DNA from: Granulicella mallensis MP5ACTX8
GTDB lineage: Bacteria > Acidobacteriota > Terriglobia > Terriglobales > Acidobacteriaceae
Assembly: GCF_000178955.2 (NCBI RefSeq)
Contig: NC_016631.1
Span: 372,001 to 436,000 of the forward strand
Length of the DNA stretch: 64,000 bases
Direction: 5' to 3'
Both the position numbers and the translations under genes were made by a program. Every line of letters begins with the position of its first letter. Position 1 is the first letter of the stretch. The notes beneath the pieces are model-generated. The model was given only the letters and a program-made list of their open reading frames with translations. It ran no database searches and had not been told where the DNA came from. Below are positions 9,033-18,994 of this stretch, piece by piece.

Positions 9033-9512
9033 GTGAGTTTTGATCTGTATCTCTTTCGATTCAAGGCTGGGGAAGGTGCGACAGCCGACAAGAAGGTCGT
9101 GCTGTCGTTACTGCAGCAGCATTGCAAGGATGGTTGCGATAAGTTCGCAACCTACTCCGCAACCCTCCCCGATAACTCGCATATCGAGGTTCGAGCGAAG
9201 GGCCTGGAGAGTGACGAGATTTTCAGCAGTTGCTTCTGCAGCCTGCGCAGCTTTTCTCCTGCGGTCATCCGCTTCGTTTATGACATCGCTAAAGCAGCGG
9301 ATCTCGTCATTTTCAACGCGCAGGGGATGGCAGACGATGCTTCGAATCCCATGGTGATTCTGACAGAGGAGGCGCAGGCGCGGGAGCTGCCGAAGGATGT
9401 AGGTTCGCATCCCGCGCTCTGTTCATCGCCGGAGCACCTGGGGCAGTTGCTGGGCATAGGTATTGGGACGTGGGCTGGACACCGCGACCAGGTGGTTGAA
9501 GCACATCGTTAG
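9033..9512 (+). CDS. Hypothetical protein downstream of kdpC
   Basis: A 159-residue soluble protein of unknown function. I chose GTG 9033 over an earlier in-frame TTG at 9012 because GGCAGG lies about ten bases upstream and the product then begins with SFDLYLFRFKAG, the usual start of small proteins of this appearance. It has no membrane segment and a mixed alpha/beta pattern with several cysteines (HCKDGC, SSCFCSL). It is 23 bp after kdpC and may be cotranscribed with kdp, but nothing in its sequence ties it to potassium. It could be an unrelated neighbour. Confidence 0.6.
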   Translation: MSFDLYLFRFKAGEGATADKKVVLSLLQQHCKDGCDKFATYSATLPDNSHIEVRAKGLESDEIFSSCFCSLRSFSPAVIRFVYDIAKAADLVIFNAQGMADDASNPMVILTEEAQARELPKDVGSHPALCSSPEHLGQLLGIGIGTWAGHRDQVVEAHR

Positions 9513-9562
9513 TGCGAAAACGCGACAACGCATCTCGATCGCGCTTTATCTTCGCCACAGAT

Positions 9563-9783
9563 CCGTCATCCTGAGCGAAGCGTCCCAGCATTTGGGGACG
9601 CGGAGCCGAAGGACCCCGAAGAGCTTTATCTCGCCATGTTGTTGGGACCTTTTTCAGCAAGAAAGCCTAGGCTCGAGCGCTTGAGGTAGAAACGGTGCAA
9701 AGAGCATAGGCAAGATTGCAACCCTCGGGGTCCTTCGACTCCGCACCTCGCAAAAAGCGCGAGGCGCTCCGCTCAGGATGACG
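9563..9783. repeat. Intergenic inverted-repeat element, copy 1
   Basis: The left arm (CGTCATCCTGAGCGAAGCG, a TCCC...GGGA hairpin, then GAAGGACCCCGA) and the right arm (CCTCGGGGTCCTTCGACT, a CTCGC...GCGAG hairpin, then GCTCAGGATGACG) are reverse complements except at the hairpin tips. The asymmetric core between them is in reverse orientation relative to copies 2, 4 and 5. It fills the gap between convergent genes (9513-9830), which holds nothing else I can see. Confidence 0.85.
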
Positions 9784-9830
9784 CCTCTGTGGGGGATTGA
9801 ACGAAAAGATGGCGCAACCTTGGTTTTGCT

Positions 9831-11573
9831 CTAGTGCCGCCATTGATAGACAACGGTCTGGTGTATCACGCCGTTGTTCAGGGGCGACTCCGTGAAGGTC
9901 TCGGCATCGAGATCCTGGAACGTGCTGCTCAGGCTGGCCATGTTCCTGGAGAAGAAGGGTGGGGTATCACCACCGCCTGACTGCGCCGAGCTGCCGGAGC
10001 CATCCAGCAGATGGGTCAGCCGCACAAAGCCCTCGCGCTCGGAGCGATGATCGAAGCCCGCGATGAGGGTCGCCTTCTTTGGCGCAGAAGCTGCATGATG
10101 CGAGGCTTCGAGGAGAAGCAGCAAGGTAGCTTCATCAGAGGCAACCACGCAGACATTGCCCTGAATCGCCAGCACGAGACCGTGTATTCCACTCAGGTCT
10201 ACCCAGCTCACATTGTCATGGTGATGTTCCTGCCAGGCGAGCCCAGCCTTACCGATGGTAAGTCGCGGTGCCAGCGCGGCGCTGAGAGCCTGTTGCCATG
10301 CAGCCTGGTTCCATCCTGCCGAGGAGGTGAGGACCATCGCCGTATGAATGGGGGAGAAGACTGTCTCGCTGCCCAGGGTCTTTGGCTGGCCCGTCGAAGA
10401 AAAGACGAGCATCGCCTCAGGATGTGCGGCGGCGAGCAGGTCTTGCAATTGCGAAAGAGAAGCTGCACGAGGTTGCACGACGACCGATGTCTCGTCGATG
10501 CGTTCTTCAAAGTTCGACGTATCTCCAGCGATAGGGGTGGAGAGATCGGCTCCCGGCGCGATGTGTGTGTCGCGATAGGCGCTGGTATTGCGCGAGAGCA
10601 GCTTGTCTTCAAACTGATGAAGGATCGAAGCTGAGGTGGGCTGACCCTGTGCGCGGTAGACGCCGATATTCTGCGGAAGATATCCCAGCACGGGTGCGAG
10701 GTCTGCGCTGGTTGTTTCTTTATCGGGGTTTGTAGCGAGCAGTATGCGTTCTTCGCGAAAGCTTTCGGGCGTGAGGTAGAGATCGCTCAGCGCTGAGCTG
10801 TATTGCTTGAGTTCCGTGATGTTCTGCTGTATCCAATAGCTGCGGAAGTAGGGCGAGGGCACGATCTTCGTCATGTTCAGAGCCATGCGCAGATCGCCGG
10901 GTTGTTCCTTCACGGCTGCGACAGCTTCCGCATACCAGCGTTCGTGCTGCAATGTCGCGCCCACGGGTTGCTGCATCAACTGCAACGCGTTGGCAATCAG
11001 ATCCTCCCGTGTGGCAAGCAGCAGATAATCGCCATGCACGGCGAAGGCTACGGTCTGCGCGGGATCGCCCTTGGTGCGGACGAAAAAGGAGGAGTCTCCT
11101 GCTTTGCGCTCCTCAAACTTGTCGCGCATTTGCAGCAGAGGGGTCTTGGCTGCTTCTCCATGGGGCATGCGCGTGATGTAGAGGAACTCCAGGTTGCCGA
11201 TGTCATACCAGGCAAAGAGACTTTGGCCACCGGCGACCTGTTGCAGGAATTGCGCGTCAGGCGGAAACCCCGCAGTGGCAGCGAACTGGTCCTGCGCTTC
11301 ACCCAGGCGGGAGAACAGGCGTGAGTGCGAAAAGCTCGTGTAATTGTCGCTCTTGAGCCAATGCTGCTCCTCTTGCGAGCTCGACCAGGATTTGAGCAGG
11401 GTCTTGAAGTCGGGAGACTCGATCGACAGAAGAGCACCCTGCGGGGCAAAGGAAGCCAGGGACAGATTGTCGGGGGGAGACGATTGAAGTGCGGTGTAGA
11501 CCGCGGCTCCGCAGGCTCCCAGGACTCCGAGGAGCAACATGGCTGCGAGTGCAAAATAGAATCGCTTCATCAT
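9831..11573 (-). CDS. Exported or membrane-anchored protein of unknown function (last gene of the envelope operon)
   Basis: A 580-residue protein with an N-terminal hydrophobic segment (FYFALAAMLLLGVLGACG); LGAC could be a lipobox, so it may be a lipoprotein or a single-TM protein facing the periplasm. The remainder has no motif I recognise: alternating helices and strands, with repeated hydrophobic strands such as LFAWYDIGNLEFLYI and YLLLATREDLIANAL, suggesting two related halves. The start overlaps the stop of the giant TPR gene by 4 bp (ATGA), so its translation is coupled. It is the final gene of a four-gene set of exported proteins. Function is unknown. Confidence 0.7.
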   Translation of the reverse strand: MMKRFYFALAAMLLLGVLGACGAAVYTALQSSPPDNLSLASFAPQGALLSIESPDFKTLLKSWSSSQEEQHWLKSDNYTSFSHSRLFSRLGEAQDQFAATAGFPPDAQFLQQVAGGQSLFAWYDIGNLEFLYITRMPHGEAAKTPLLQMRDKFEERKAGDSSFFVRTKGDPAQTVAFAVHGDYLLLATREDLIANALQLMQQPVGATLQHERWYAEAVAAVKEQPGDLRMALNMTKIVPSPYFRSYWIQQNITELKQYSSALSDLYLTPESFREERILLATNPDKETTSADLAPVLGYLPQNIGVYRAQGQPTSASILHQFEDKLLSRNTSAYRDTHIAPGADLSTPIAGDTSNFEERIDETSVVVQPRAASLSQLQDLLAAAHPEAMLVFSSTGQPKTLGSETVFSPIHTAMVLTSSAGWNQAAWQQALSAALAPRLTIGKAGLAWQEHHHDNVSWVDLSGIHGLVLAIQGNVCVVASDEATLLLLLEASHHAASAPKKATLIAGFDHRSEREGFVRLTHLLDGSGSSAQSGGGDTPPFFSRNMASLSSTFQDLDAETFTESPLNNGVIHQTVVYQWRH

Positions 11574-14500
11574 GGGTGCACCTTCGTTGCGCTGACCGTG
11601 AGTCGCGGCCTTACGAGCACAGCCTGTTGAGTGGAGGTCTGAATGACTGGCCGACGAGTGGCATTCTCTTGTTTTACGTTCAGGCGTTCTTGTAGCGAAC
11701 TGATGCGGCTCTCAATCCTGGACTGCTGCACCTTGTCCTCGGTGAGTTGAGCGGCGGTCTGCAGATCTTCGATCGCCTGTTGCTCTTCGGAGAGATGCTC
11801 TTCCATCGTCGCCAGTGCGAGAAGGAAGTCGCGCTTGTCCTGCGGTTGGGTGAGAAGAGTCGCAGCCTGCGTTCCCACTGCGCTTGAATCTTCCGTTGTG
11901 GGCTCTTCGGAATTCACCTCTGTACTTTCATCCGACGGCGCTGTCCGTAGAGAAGGGTTCTCCGAGAGGAGCGGCGCAACGGCAGTGTTGGCCTTCTCGT
12001 ATTGGTTCGCGGCAACTTCGGCGGTGAAGATATCGAGCCGCAACTGATCGAGCAGAGAAGTCGGTGCATCCATGATGGCTGCACGCAGCAGCGTGCCGCG
12101 CTGTGCCATGGGCAGGGCCGCGGCCGCGCTCATGTGTGCATAGAGAAAGTAGGGCTGGTCTGCCTGTGGTGTGCCTGGCGTTGCGTTCGCCAGTTGTGTC
12201 AGCTCCGCGCTGCTGAAGCTGCGTGTTCCGGGGATGGCACGAAGCGCCTCAGCGGCCTTGGCTCTGTCGTCGTAAGGAGAGTTGTCGCTTGTCGCCACTG
12301 CCTTCAGTGTTGCTTCGGCTGCCGCATCCTGCTTGCTCGCAAACTGTGCTTCGCCAAGCCGCCGTCGATAGTCGAAGTCCCAGGGATTGCCGTTTGCTAG
12401 CTTCGTCAGCAAAGGCAGTGCCTCAGCCACATGGCCTGTGCGCATCAACAAAGCGGCGGCGGTGTCGAGGTTTTCGTACAGGTCTCCCTGCAGCGTGAGC
12501 CTGTGTAGCAGATCGAGAGCGCCGGGCACATCGTTGGTTGCGAGCCGTGCCTCCGCCAGTGCGAGATAATCCGGCGCCGCAAGCTCTTGCAGTGCGGTCT
12601 TCTGCTGAAAGACATACTCGAGCAGCAGGCGGCTGTTGGCGCTGTCCTGTTTCAGGCGAAGCTGATTCGCCACACTGGAGAGCGTGGCCAGCGCAGGTGC
12701 ATGCGATGGATCGTTCTGGTAGTCCGCAATCCATTGCGGGAGCCGCGACTGGCGTGCCGCCAGCAGCAGGGTGATCGTTTGCATCTCCTCGTTTTGTCGC
12801 TGGGCAGCAGGAATGCTGTCGAGCAGGCGCTGCGCCTCTGTGATCTGTCCTTGTTGCAGGAGCCACTTGAGGTACTTGAGTTGGATGGAGGTGAGCACGC
12901 TTTGTGTGCCGTCGTCCTCAGTGCCCTTCGACTTTGCGGCCGCGGCTTGCGCTTCGGCCTGAGCCAGTGCCAGCTCGTGGCGATAGATACCGCCGAACTG
13001 CGCGCGAGGGAACCAGGTCTCATCCGTCAGACTGGAAAGAATTGCGCGCTGGTCGGTCGTGTCCGCCGCCAGTGCCAGCACCCAATCGGTGGCTTCCGTG
13101 GCGCTCACTTTTTCCAATGCAACATAAGCCGCGTGCAATAGCTCGGTCGAGCGATAGCTTCCGTTCTTTCGGATGTAGGGCGCGAGGACACCGTCCATTC
13201 CTGGCTTTAGCTGTGGTCCGATCTGATACTCGCGCGCATCGTTTGCGATGCTGGTGAAGTTTGTCCAGAAGCTCTCCGGCACAGATTGTTCGTCCACCAT
13301 GGCGCGCAGCTTCGCGAGCGCCTGCTTCCACTCGGCGAGGGCTTCGTCGTGATGGCTTTCCATCCACAGGATCTCCGCCATCGCCCGGTTGGGTTCAGGG
13401 TCTTCCGGGGCAAGCTCTTCCACATGGCGATACTCGGCGATGGCAGCATCGTACTTGTGCGCATCGACATAGGCTTGTGCGAGTGCGATGTAGCTAATGC
13501 TGCCCTGCGGCATGAATTCAAGTCCGGCGGGCAGATACTCTTCCGTGTCGGCGTCGGGCTTAGCCGCGAGTGTGCGCCACACGCCATAGCGCATGGCGTA
13601 GTAGAACCACGAATCGCCGGTGATCTGTTTGGTTGCACCCGGCTGCGACTTCAGGCGCTCGCCGATCGTTCCATCGGCGAGCACCGTCTGGAAAGCTGCG
13701 TCGGTGCGCGGTGTGGTATCGCCGAAGTACAGGCCCAGCAACGCGTTCATGGCTGTGGGCCATACCGGCGGATTGGCAGCAGTGCGCGCAGCAATCACCT
13801 GGTAGGCCAAAGCCTTGGAGCCATTTGTCACGATATAGCTTGCTGCGGCATCGGCATAGTTGCCCTTTGCGGCGGCCAATCGAACCAGTGCGGCAGGGTT
13901 GTGCAGCAACAGCACTTCGAATAGCCGTTGCTGCTGTTGCTGCCCCTGGTGACTGACGACCAGCTTGCGCAGGTCGCGTGCTTCCGCCTCGAAGTTTCCT
14001 GCATCACGCCAGGCGCCTGCGGCCATCTCGAGTACGGTCGGCTGTTCTTCGCTCCTAAAGGTTGCGGCATAGGCATCCAGCGTCTGCGCGCGCGTGAGGT
14101 TGTCCATGCGCTGCGCCTCCAGTGTGTCGAAGAGGTTAAGCTGTGCCAGGGCAAGATCTTTGTCTCCGCCGAGCAGCACATCGCGACGCCATACAGCCTC
14201 ACGGTCCTTCAATCCGGCTGATTGAGCTGCAGGAATCCAGACCTCGACGACTTCTTTCAGTGGACGATTCGAACGCTCCGTGTCCAGTAGGCGAGCATAG
14301 GCCAGCTGCTCTTCCGGAGTGTAGTAGTCTCCTACCGTTGCACTCAACACCCGTACCGCGCGGCTGAAGGTGTTCTGCGCAAACTGCCTGCGTTGTTCTA
14401 CCTGCTGCTTACGCCAGTCCGCGTTGGTTACGGAAGCGATGCCCTTTTCTTCCACCTGCTTGACGATGAGTGCCGGTGATGAGGGAGACGTCTCCGAGGC

Positions 14501-17500
14501 CGCAAGGGCACTCTTCAGCAGGGCCAGTGCTTCCCGAGCCTGTCGTTGACGACCGAGCAGACCTGCGTATTGCACAGCGCCGTCTGCGTTCTGGGAACTG
14601 GTGAGCAGGTCATCGCCGGCGAGTTTCACACCCTCGTCAGCGAACTTGCGCGCTTCGGTCAGCATATCCCAGCCAGCCAGTTGGGTGGCCACGCGGAAGT
14701 TATTGGCCGCAGATGGGGGATGGCCTTCGATCCATGCGGTCTGCAGCGCCTTCACGGCCAGATCGGCGCGTCCCTGGCGGGCGCGGGCGAGTGCGGCCTT
14801 CTCCATCCACTGCGGGTCTTTGTAGGTCAGCAGGTAGAGCCTGTCGTAGTCCGCACAGGCGGCCTCGTACGACTGTTGATGCTCTTCGATATCGACGCGC
14901 GCGATATAGAGGTCTGGCCGATCTTTGCGGATCGCAATCGCCTTGGAGTAGGCAGCTAGCGCACCGTCGTAGTCCTCGAAGAGCACGTCCACGCGGCCGA
15001 GGTCGATGGCAAAACGCGAGTCGCGCGGCGAGTCGGCGACCGCCTTGTTGAGGAAGGCGACGAGCTGCGGTTCGCGGCTGTGCAGCCGCGCATAGGAGGC
15101 CGCGTTCTGCAGGATGTTCGTGTCCTCGGGGAAGGCACTGATTAGTGCGATGTGCTGGTCGAGAGCGCCGCTATAGTCTTTGAGGTCGGTCAGGGCCAGG
15201 ATCATGCCCTGGCGCACGAGCGCGATCTTGTCGCGCTTATCCAGTGCACTCAATTGCGCATTCAGCGGAGCGCTCTTGAGGGAGGCAAGGGTGGCCGCGT
15301 AGAAGTCGCGCAGCCCTGTTGCATCGTGCGCGAGTGCGTAGCTGTCTGCCGTCAGCGCCAGATACTGCGCGTTGTAGGGATTGTTGGCGAGCAATGGCTT
15401 CAGTAAAGTCCGCGCGCCTACGAAGTCGCCGCTCTGGTTCGACTTGGCGATAGCCTCCAGCGTGAAGTTGTGCGCCAGTGTGGGATTAGCCTCGTGCGAG
15501 GCCTGGACCAGGGTGGCCACGGCGCGCGGCTGCTGCTTGTTGTTCCAGTAGAAGTCGGTCGTCGCGCGAACCACTCCCAGGATCTTCGCGTTGTCCTTGT
15601 AGACGGCCTCGATGAGGCGCTGTGCATCCGCGATATCGTTCTGGTCCTCATAGGCGCGCACCAGCTGATACTGCAGCTCGATGCGCTGCACGGGATCAAC
15701 AGCCAGCGCGATCTCGCGTTGCAGGGCCGCCTGGTAGGCCTGCGGAAGATGGCTGTTCTGGCTAAGCTCCACGAGCTGCGCCGCATCGTCCACGTTGGCC
15801 GCTCTCTGAATAGCGGCCTGTACGAGTGCGTCGATGCTGGAGGTCTGTTGCCGGGTTTGCAGGATATCGATGCGCAGCTTCAACGCTTCGAGCGTGGGAT
15901 GTTGTGTGGCGCTGCGCTCTGTCTCCTGGTCGACGAGATCTGCTGTCTCGGGGCGCGTGGCCAGCGTCAGCAGCCGCCCGCGTGCGCTGAAGCCCGACTC
16001 GTCCGCTGACGATTGATCGGTGTTCTGTGCTGTTGCCGAGCGCACGTATTCCGCAATCGCTCGCGAAAAGTCGCGCTTGTTCTCGCAGATCGCGCCGGCT
16101 TCGTAGCCATAGAGCGCTGGATTGTTGAACTGTTTGCGTGCGGCCTCGATCTGCGCGATGGCCTCGTCGAACTGGAAGTAATCCCAGAAGACGGTCGCGG
16201 ATTGCAGGTACCCGTCGGAAATGCCGGGATGCACGGTACTCATCCGCTTCCAGTAGGGCGCGGCCTGCGCGAGCTGATGGTCTACGGGGAGATTCAGGCT
16301 GGCCGAGGTGCTGTCGGCGTAGATATCGCCGATGGTTGCAAGCCTGTCGAGGTTTGTGGGATCTGCCTCCGAGAGATGCTTCTCGATGGCGACAGCACGC
16401 TCAATCTGCGCGGGATCATAGTAAGCCAGCGAACGGAAGATGCTGGCCGCATCTTCGCCGACCGAGGCGTCGGCAGGATACGCCTGGGCCAGCTCCTCTA
16501 ACAGCGGAGCACTCTGCTCGAAGTGCGACTGCCAAAGCTGTAACTGCGCCAGCTCGTGTGTTGCTGCGGGATTTTGCTGCTGCGCCGCAGCCGCAGGCAC
16601 AAGCGCTTGCAGTGCGGTCATCTCCGCATTGAGCTTGTTCGTTCGGCTGAGGTAGTCGAAGAACTCCGCCTGCAGTTCGGGCGACTCCTGCCAATGTTCG
16701 CGGATGAGCTGTTCCCATGCGGCAGAATCGGCGGTGTCTTTTGAGGTGTATGCGGTCAGTAGATTGCGAGTGAAGGTCAGATCGTGAGGGAAGCGCTTGT
16801 GCGCATACAGGTTGAGTTGCAGATAGGCCTGGGGCCAGTTACTCGTGACGTTGCCGAAGTATTGTTCAAGCTCCGTGCCTTGAAAGATATCGACGACCTT
16901 GCGCGTAAGCGTGTCGAAGTCCTGCTGGCGTTTCTGGCGCAGGTAGAAGCGCGCGAGCTTGTCATAGAAGGTCGTGTCGTTGAAACGCGCCAGCGCCTGC
17001 TGATAGACCGCTTCCTGCTCTGCTGCGAGGTTGTTCTGTTGCAGAAAGTCCGCGAGCTTTGCGTAGAGCAGAGGATCGTTCGGATTGCGGTCAAGCTCGT
17101 GTCGCAGGACAGCAAGGGCTGTGGGTAGTTGGTTGGCCGTTGTGAGCCGTCCGAGATAGCGGTCAAGAATCTGCCGATAGGCTTCTGCCGTGGCGGTAGT
17201 CGCAGGCGCAGCTACAGGCATAGCGAGCGATGGCTTCAGTACAGCGCTCGCCTGGGCGGTAGCTGCGGGGACTGGCGCGCTGTCTGTCGTGTCACTGTCG
17301 GGCGCTGGAGCTTCGGGCGCAGGTACTGCCACTGCTCCTGCTGCCGTTAGCGGCATGCCTTGAAGGCTGCCTGCAAGCTCGGTGAGCAGATTGTCGTACA
17401 GCGCGAACTCCGACTTCGTGTCGTTCTGCCGGGCATCGGCGTCGGCTACTTCTAACGCAACTTCGAGCCGTTCGCTGGCGTGGGGAAAGTCCGCGAGAAA

Positions 17501-18994
17501 CTGTTGTCCTGCTTTTTGGATTGCAGCGTCTTCGCCGTAGCTGGTGTAAGCGCGAATCAGGGCAGCGTGCAGTGCTGGCCTGGCGGTCGATGCAGGAAAG
17601 CGCTGGTCGAGTATGGCCAGCAACTCAGCTGCTTTCGCGCGATGAAAGTAGGGCGTAGCCTTTACCTCTTCGTCGTGAAACTCCGCGGAAGGGTTGGCGG
17701 AGTTGAACCACAGAGAGAGCACGCCATTGAGATAGCCGGGGCCCTGGTCGACGGTTGCGAGATCGCGATAGATCGAAAGGTTGCCTGAGCCCAGATCGAT
17801 GGGACGTTCCGGTGCGGTCAGCAGAATGCGGATGATGCCGCTAAGGCCGACCTCTTCAGGCGCCTGTGTTGTTGTGGTCAGATGTCCCTGCGTGCCCGCG
17901 AGTGCGAAGTAGTAGCGCGCCGCCTCTTCATACTGCGTCGCGTTGTCGAGCAGTGTGGCGAAGGTGAAGAGTTCGTCGGCGGACCAGGCTGCATGGCGGC
18001 TGTCTTTGCTGGCACCGTACTCGGCCAGTGCGTTTGCCGCCGCATCGCTGCGGCCCTGCTGCTGGTAGTAGTGGAAGAGGCGCGTGGCTGCGCTGTAGTC
18101 ATCGGGGTTCGAGAGCAGCCGGGCACGCGTGTCGGCGAGCATGGTGTGTTGCGTGTGGGTCGCCGCGAGCAACTGGAAGTAGCTCTGCACCAGCTCCGTG
18201 GGCCAGAGGGGTTGGTAAGCCTTATCGAAGAGAGCGAGTGCCCTGGTGGTTGCGGTGGTATCGCCTTGTTGCAGCGCTACCAGTGCCGAAGCCTTGATCG
18301 GAAAGATCTGGTCCTGAGGGAAGGCTGTCCGGTACTCCGCGACGGCCTGCTGGGCCTCGTCATAGCGCCGCCTCTTCATCAGCGAGTTGACGAAGGCCGC
18401 TCGTACGGCGGGTTCAGCGGGATAGCGGGCCATCCACGTCTTGTAGATGCCCGTGGTGGCATCGTCGCCAAGCGCCTGCTCCTGTGCGACGGTGAGGGCT
18501 CGCGCAAAGGCCTGCCATGCCTGCTGTTTGTCGGCCGCGATGAACTTTTCTCCAGCGGCAGCGGGAGAAGTGGCGGCCTGCTCCAGTGCCACAATCTCCT
18601 GCGGGCCTTGGACGCGGCGATGGTAGAAGTCAGCGAGCTCGAACTCCGCTGCCTGCTTCCCGGTTGCGTGCGCGACGAAGGCCTTCCAATCCTGCTCGGC
18701 GGCGCTGAAGTCGAGCGCCTGTTCCTCGGTGTGGGCGCGCAAAGCATAAAGCTGCGCGGCGTCCGATTTGCCTTTGAGCAGGCCGTTCAACCCATTGTGT
18801 GCCTCAGCCGGCGGCCGGGGATAGAGCGTTCGCACCCCAGGCAGCTCCATTGCACGATAGAGTGCAGCTTCAATGTCCGAACCGGAGACAACGCTTTGCA
18901 GCCACGGAGCCAGTTCCGCGCGCGCGTAGAAGCTTGCGGCGACGAGGCCCAGCACGGCCGTTGTGCAGACTGCGCGATTACGGGACCACTTCAA
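11570..18994 (-). CDS. Giant TPR-repeat exported or membrane-anchored protein, 2474 residues
   Basis: One of the longest genes one would expect in such a genome. The N-terminus has a basic stretch and a hydrophobic segment (VCTTAVLGLVAASFYARA), a signal peptide or anchor. Nearly all of the rest is alpha-helical TPR or TPR-like repeats, visible as A-x-x-x-Y/F and P-x-x motifs, for example EYRHVEELAPEDPEPNRAMA and LFEDYDGALAAYSKAIAI. An Ala/Pro/Thr linker lies around residues 565-610, and the C-terminus has a coiled-coil-like stretch (EEHLSEEQQAIEDLQTAAQL). No catalytic domain is recognisable, so a scaffold role is inferred. It overlaps the upstream VIT/vWA gene by 17 bp and the downstream gene by 4 bp. 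Confidence 0.85.
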   Translation of the reverse strand: MKWSRNRAVCTTAVLGLVAASFYARAELAPWLQSVVSGSDIEAALYRAMELPGVRTLYPRPPAEAHNGLNGLLKGKSDAAQLYALRAHTEEQALDFSAAEQDWKAFVAHATGKQAAEFELADFYHRRVQGPQEIVALEQAATSPAAAGEKFIAADKQQAWQAFARALTVAQEQALGDDATTGIYKTWMARYPAEPAVRAAFVNSLMKRRRYDEAQQAVAEYRTAFPQDQIFPIKASALVALQQGDTTATTRALALFDKAYQPLWPTELVQSYFQLLAATHTQHTMLADTRARLLSNPDDYSAATRLFHYYQQQGRSDAAANALAEYGASKDSRHAAWSADELFTFATLLDNATQYEEAARYYFALAGTQGHLTTTTQAPEEVGLSGIIRILLTAPERPIDLGSGNLSIYRDLATVDQGPGYLNGVLSLWFNSANPSAEFHDEEVKATPYFHRAKAAELLAILDQRFPASTARPALHAALIRAYTSYGEDAAIQKAGQQFLADFPHASERLEVALEVADADARQNDTKSEFALYDNLLTELAGSLQGMPLTAAGAVAVPAPEAPAPDSDTTDSAPVPAATAQASAVLKPSLAMPVAAPATTATAEAYRQILDRYLGRLTTANQLPTALAVLRHELDRNPNDPLLYAKLADFLQQNNLAAEQEAVYQQALARFNDTTFYDKLARFYLRQKRQQDFDTLTRKVVDIFQGTELEQYFGNVTSNWPQAYLQLNLYAHKRFPHDLTFTRNLLTAYTSKDTADSAAWEQLIREHWQESPELQAEFFDYLSRTNKLNAEMTALQALVPAAAAQQQNPAATHELAQLQLWQSHFEQSAPLLEELAQAYPADASVGEDAASIFRSLAYYDPAQIERAVAIEKHLSEADPTNLDRLATIGDIYADSTSASLNLPVDHQLAQAAPYWKRMSTVHPGISDGYLQSATVFWDYFQFDEAIAQIEAARKQFNNPALYGYEAGAICENKRDFSRAIAEYVRSATAQNTDQSSADESGFSARGRLLTLATRPETADLVDQETERSATQHPTLEALKLRIDILQTRQQTSSIDALVQAAIQRAANVDDAAQLVELSQNSHLPQAYQAALQREIALAVDPVQRIELQYQLVRAYEDQNDIADAQRLIEAVYKDNAKILGVVRATTDFYWNNKQQPRAVATLVQASHEANPTLAHNFTLEAIAKSNQSGDFVGARTLLKPLLANNPYNAQYLALTADSYALAHDATGLRDFYAATLASLKSAPLNAQLSALDKRDKIALVRQGMILALTDLKDYSGALDQHIALISAFPEDTNILQNAASYARLHSREPQLVAFLNKAVADSPRDSRFAIDLGRVDVLFEDYDGALAAYSKAIAIRKDRPDLYIARVDIEEHQQSYEAACADYDRLYLLTYKDPQWMEKAALARARQGRADLAVKALQTAWIEGHPPSAANNFRVATQLAGWDMLTEARKFADEGVKLAGDDLLTSSQNADGAVQYAGLLGRQRQAREALALLKSALAASETSPSSPALIVKQVEEKGIASVTNADWRKQQVEQRRQFAQNTFSRAVRVLSATVGDYYTPEEQLAYARLLDTERSNRPLKEVVEVWIPAAQSAGLKDREAVWRRDVLLGGDKDLALAQLNLFDTLEAQRMDNLTRAQTLDAYAATFRSEEQPTVLEMAAGAWRDAGNFEAEARDLRKLVVSHQGQQQQQRLFEVLLLHNPAALVRLAAAKGNYADAAASYIVTNGSKALAYQVIAARTAANPPVWPTAMNALLGLYFGDTTPRTDAAFQTVLADGTIGERLKSQPGATKQITGDSWFYYAMRYGVWRTLAAKPDADTEEYLPAGLEFMPQGSISYIALAQAYVDAHKYDAAIAEYRHVEELAPEDPEPNRAMAEILWMESHHDEALAEWKQALAKLRAMVDEQSVPESFWTNFTSIANDAREYQIGPQLKPGMDGVLAPYIRKNGSYRSTELLHAAYVALEKVSATEATDWVLALAADTTDQRAILSSLTDETWFPRAQFGGIYRHELALAQAEAQAAAAKSKGTEDDGTQSVLTSIQLKYLKWLLQQGQITEAQRLLDSIPAAQRQNEEMQTITLLLAARQSRLPQWIADYQNDPSHAPALATLSSVANQLRLKQDSANSRLLLEYVFQQKTALQELAAPDYLALAEARLATNDVPGALDLLHRLTLQGDLYENLDTAAALLMRTGHVAEALPLLTKLANGNPWDFDYRRRLGEAQFASKQDAAAEATLKAVATSDNSPYDDRAKAAEALRAIPGTRSFSSAELTQLANATPGTPQADQPYFLYAHMSAAAALPMAQRGTLLRAAIMDAPTSLLDQLRLDIFTAEVAANQYEKANTAVAPLLSENPSLRTAPSDESTEVNSEEPTTEDSSAVGTQAATLLTQPQDKRDFLLALATMEEHLSEEQQAIEDLQTAAQLTEDKVQQSRIESRISSLQERLNVKQENATRRPVIQTSTQQAVLVRPRLTVSATKVHP

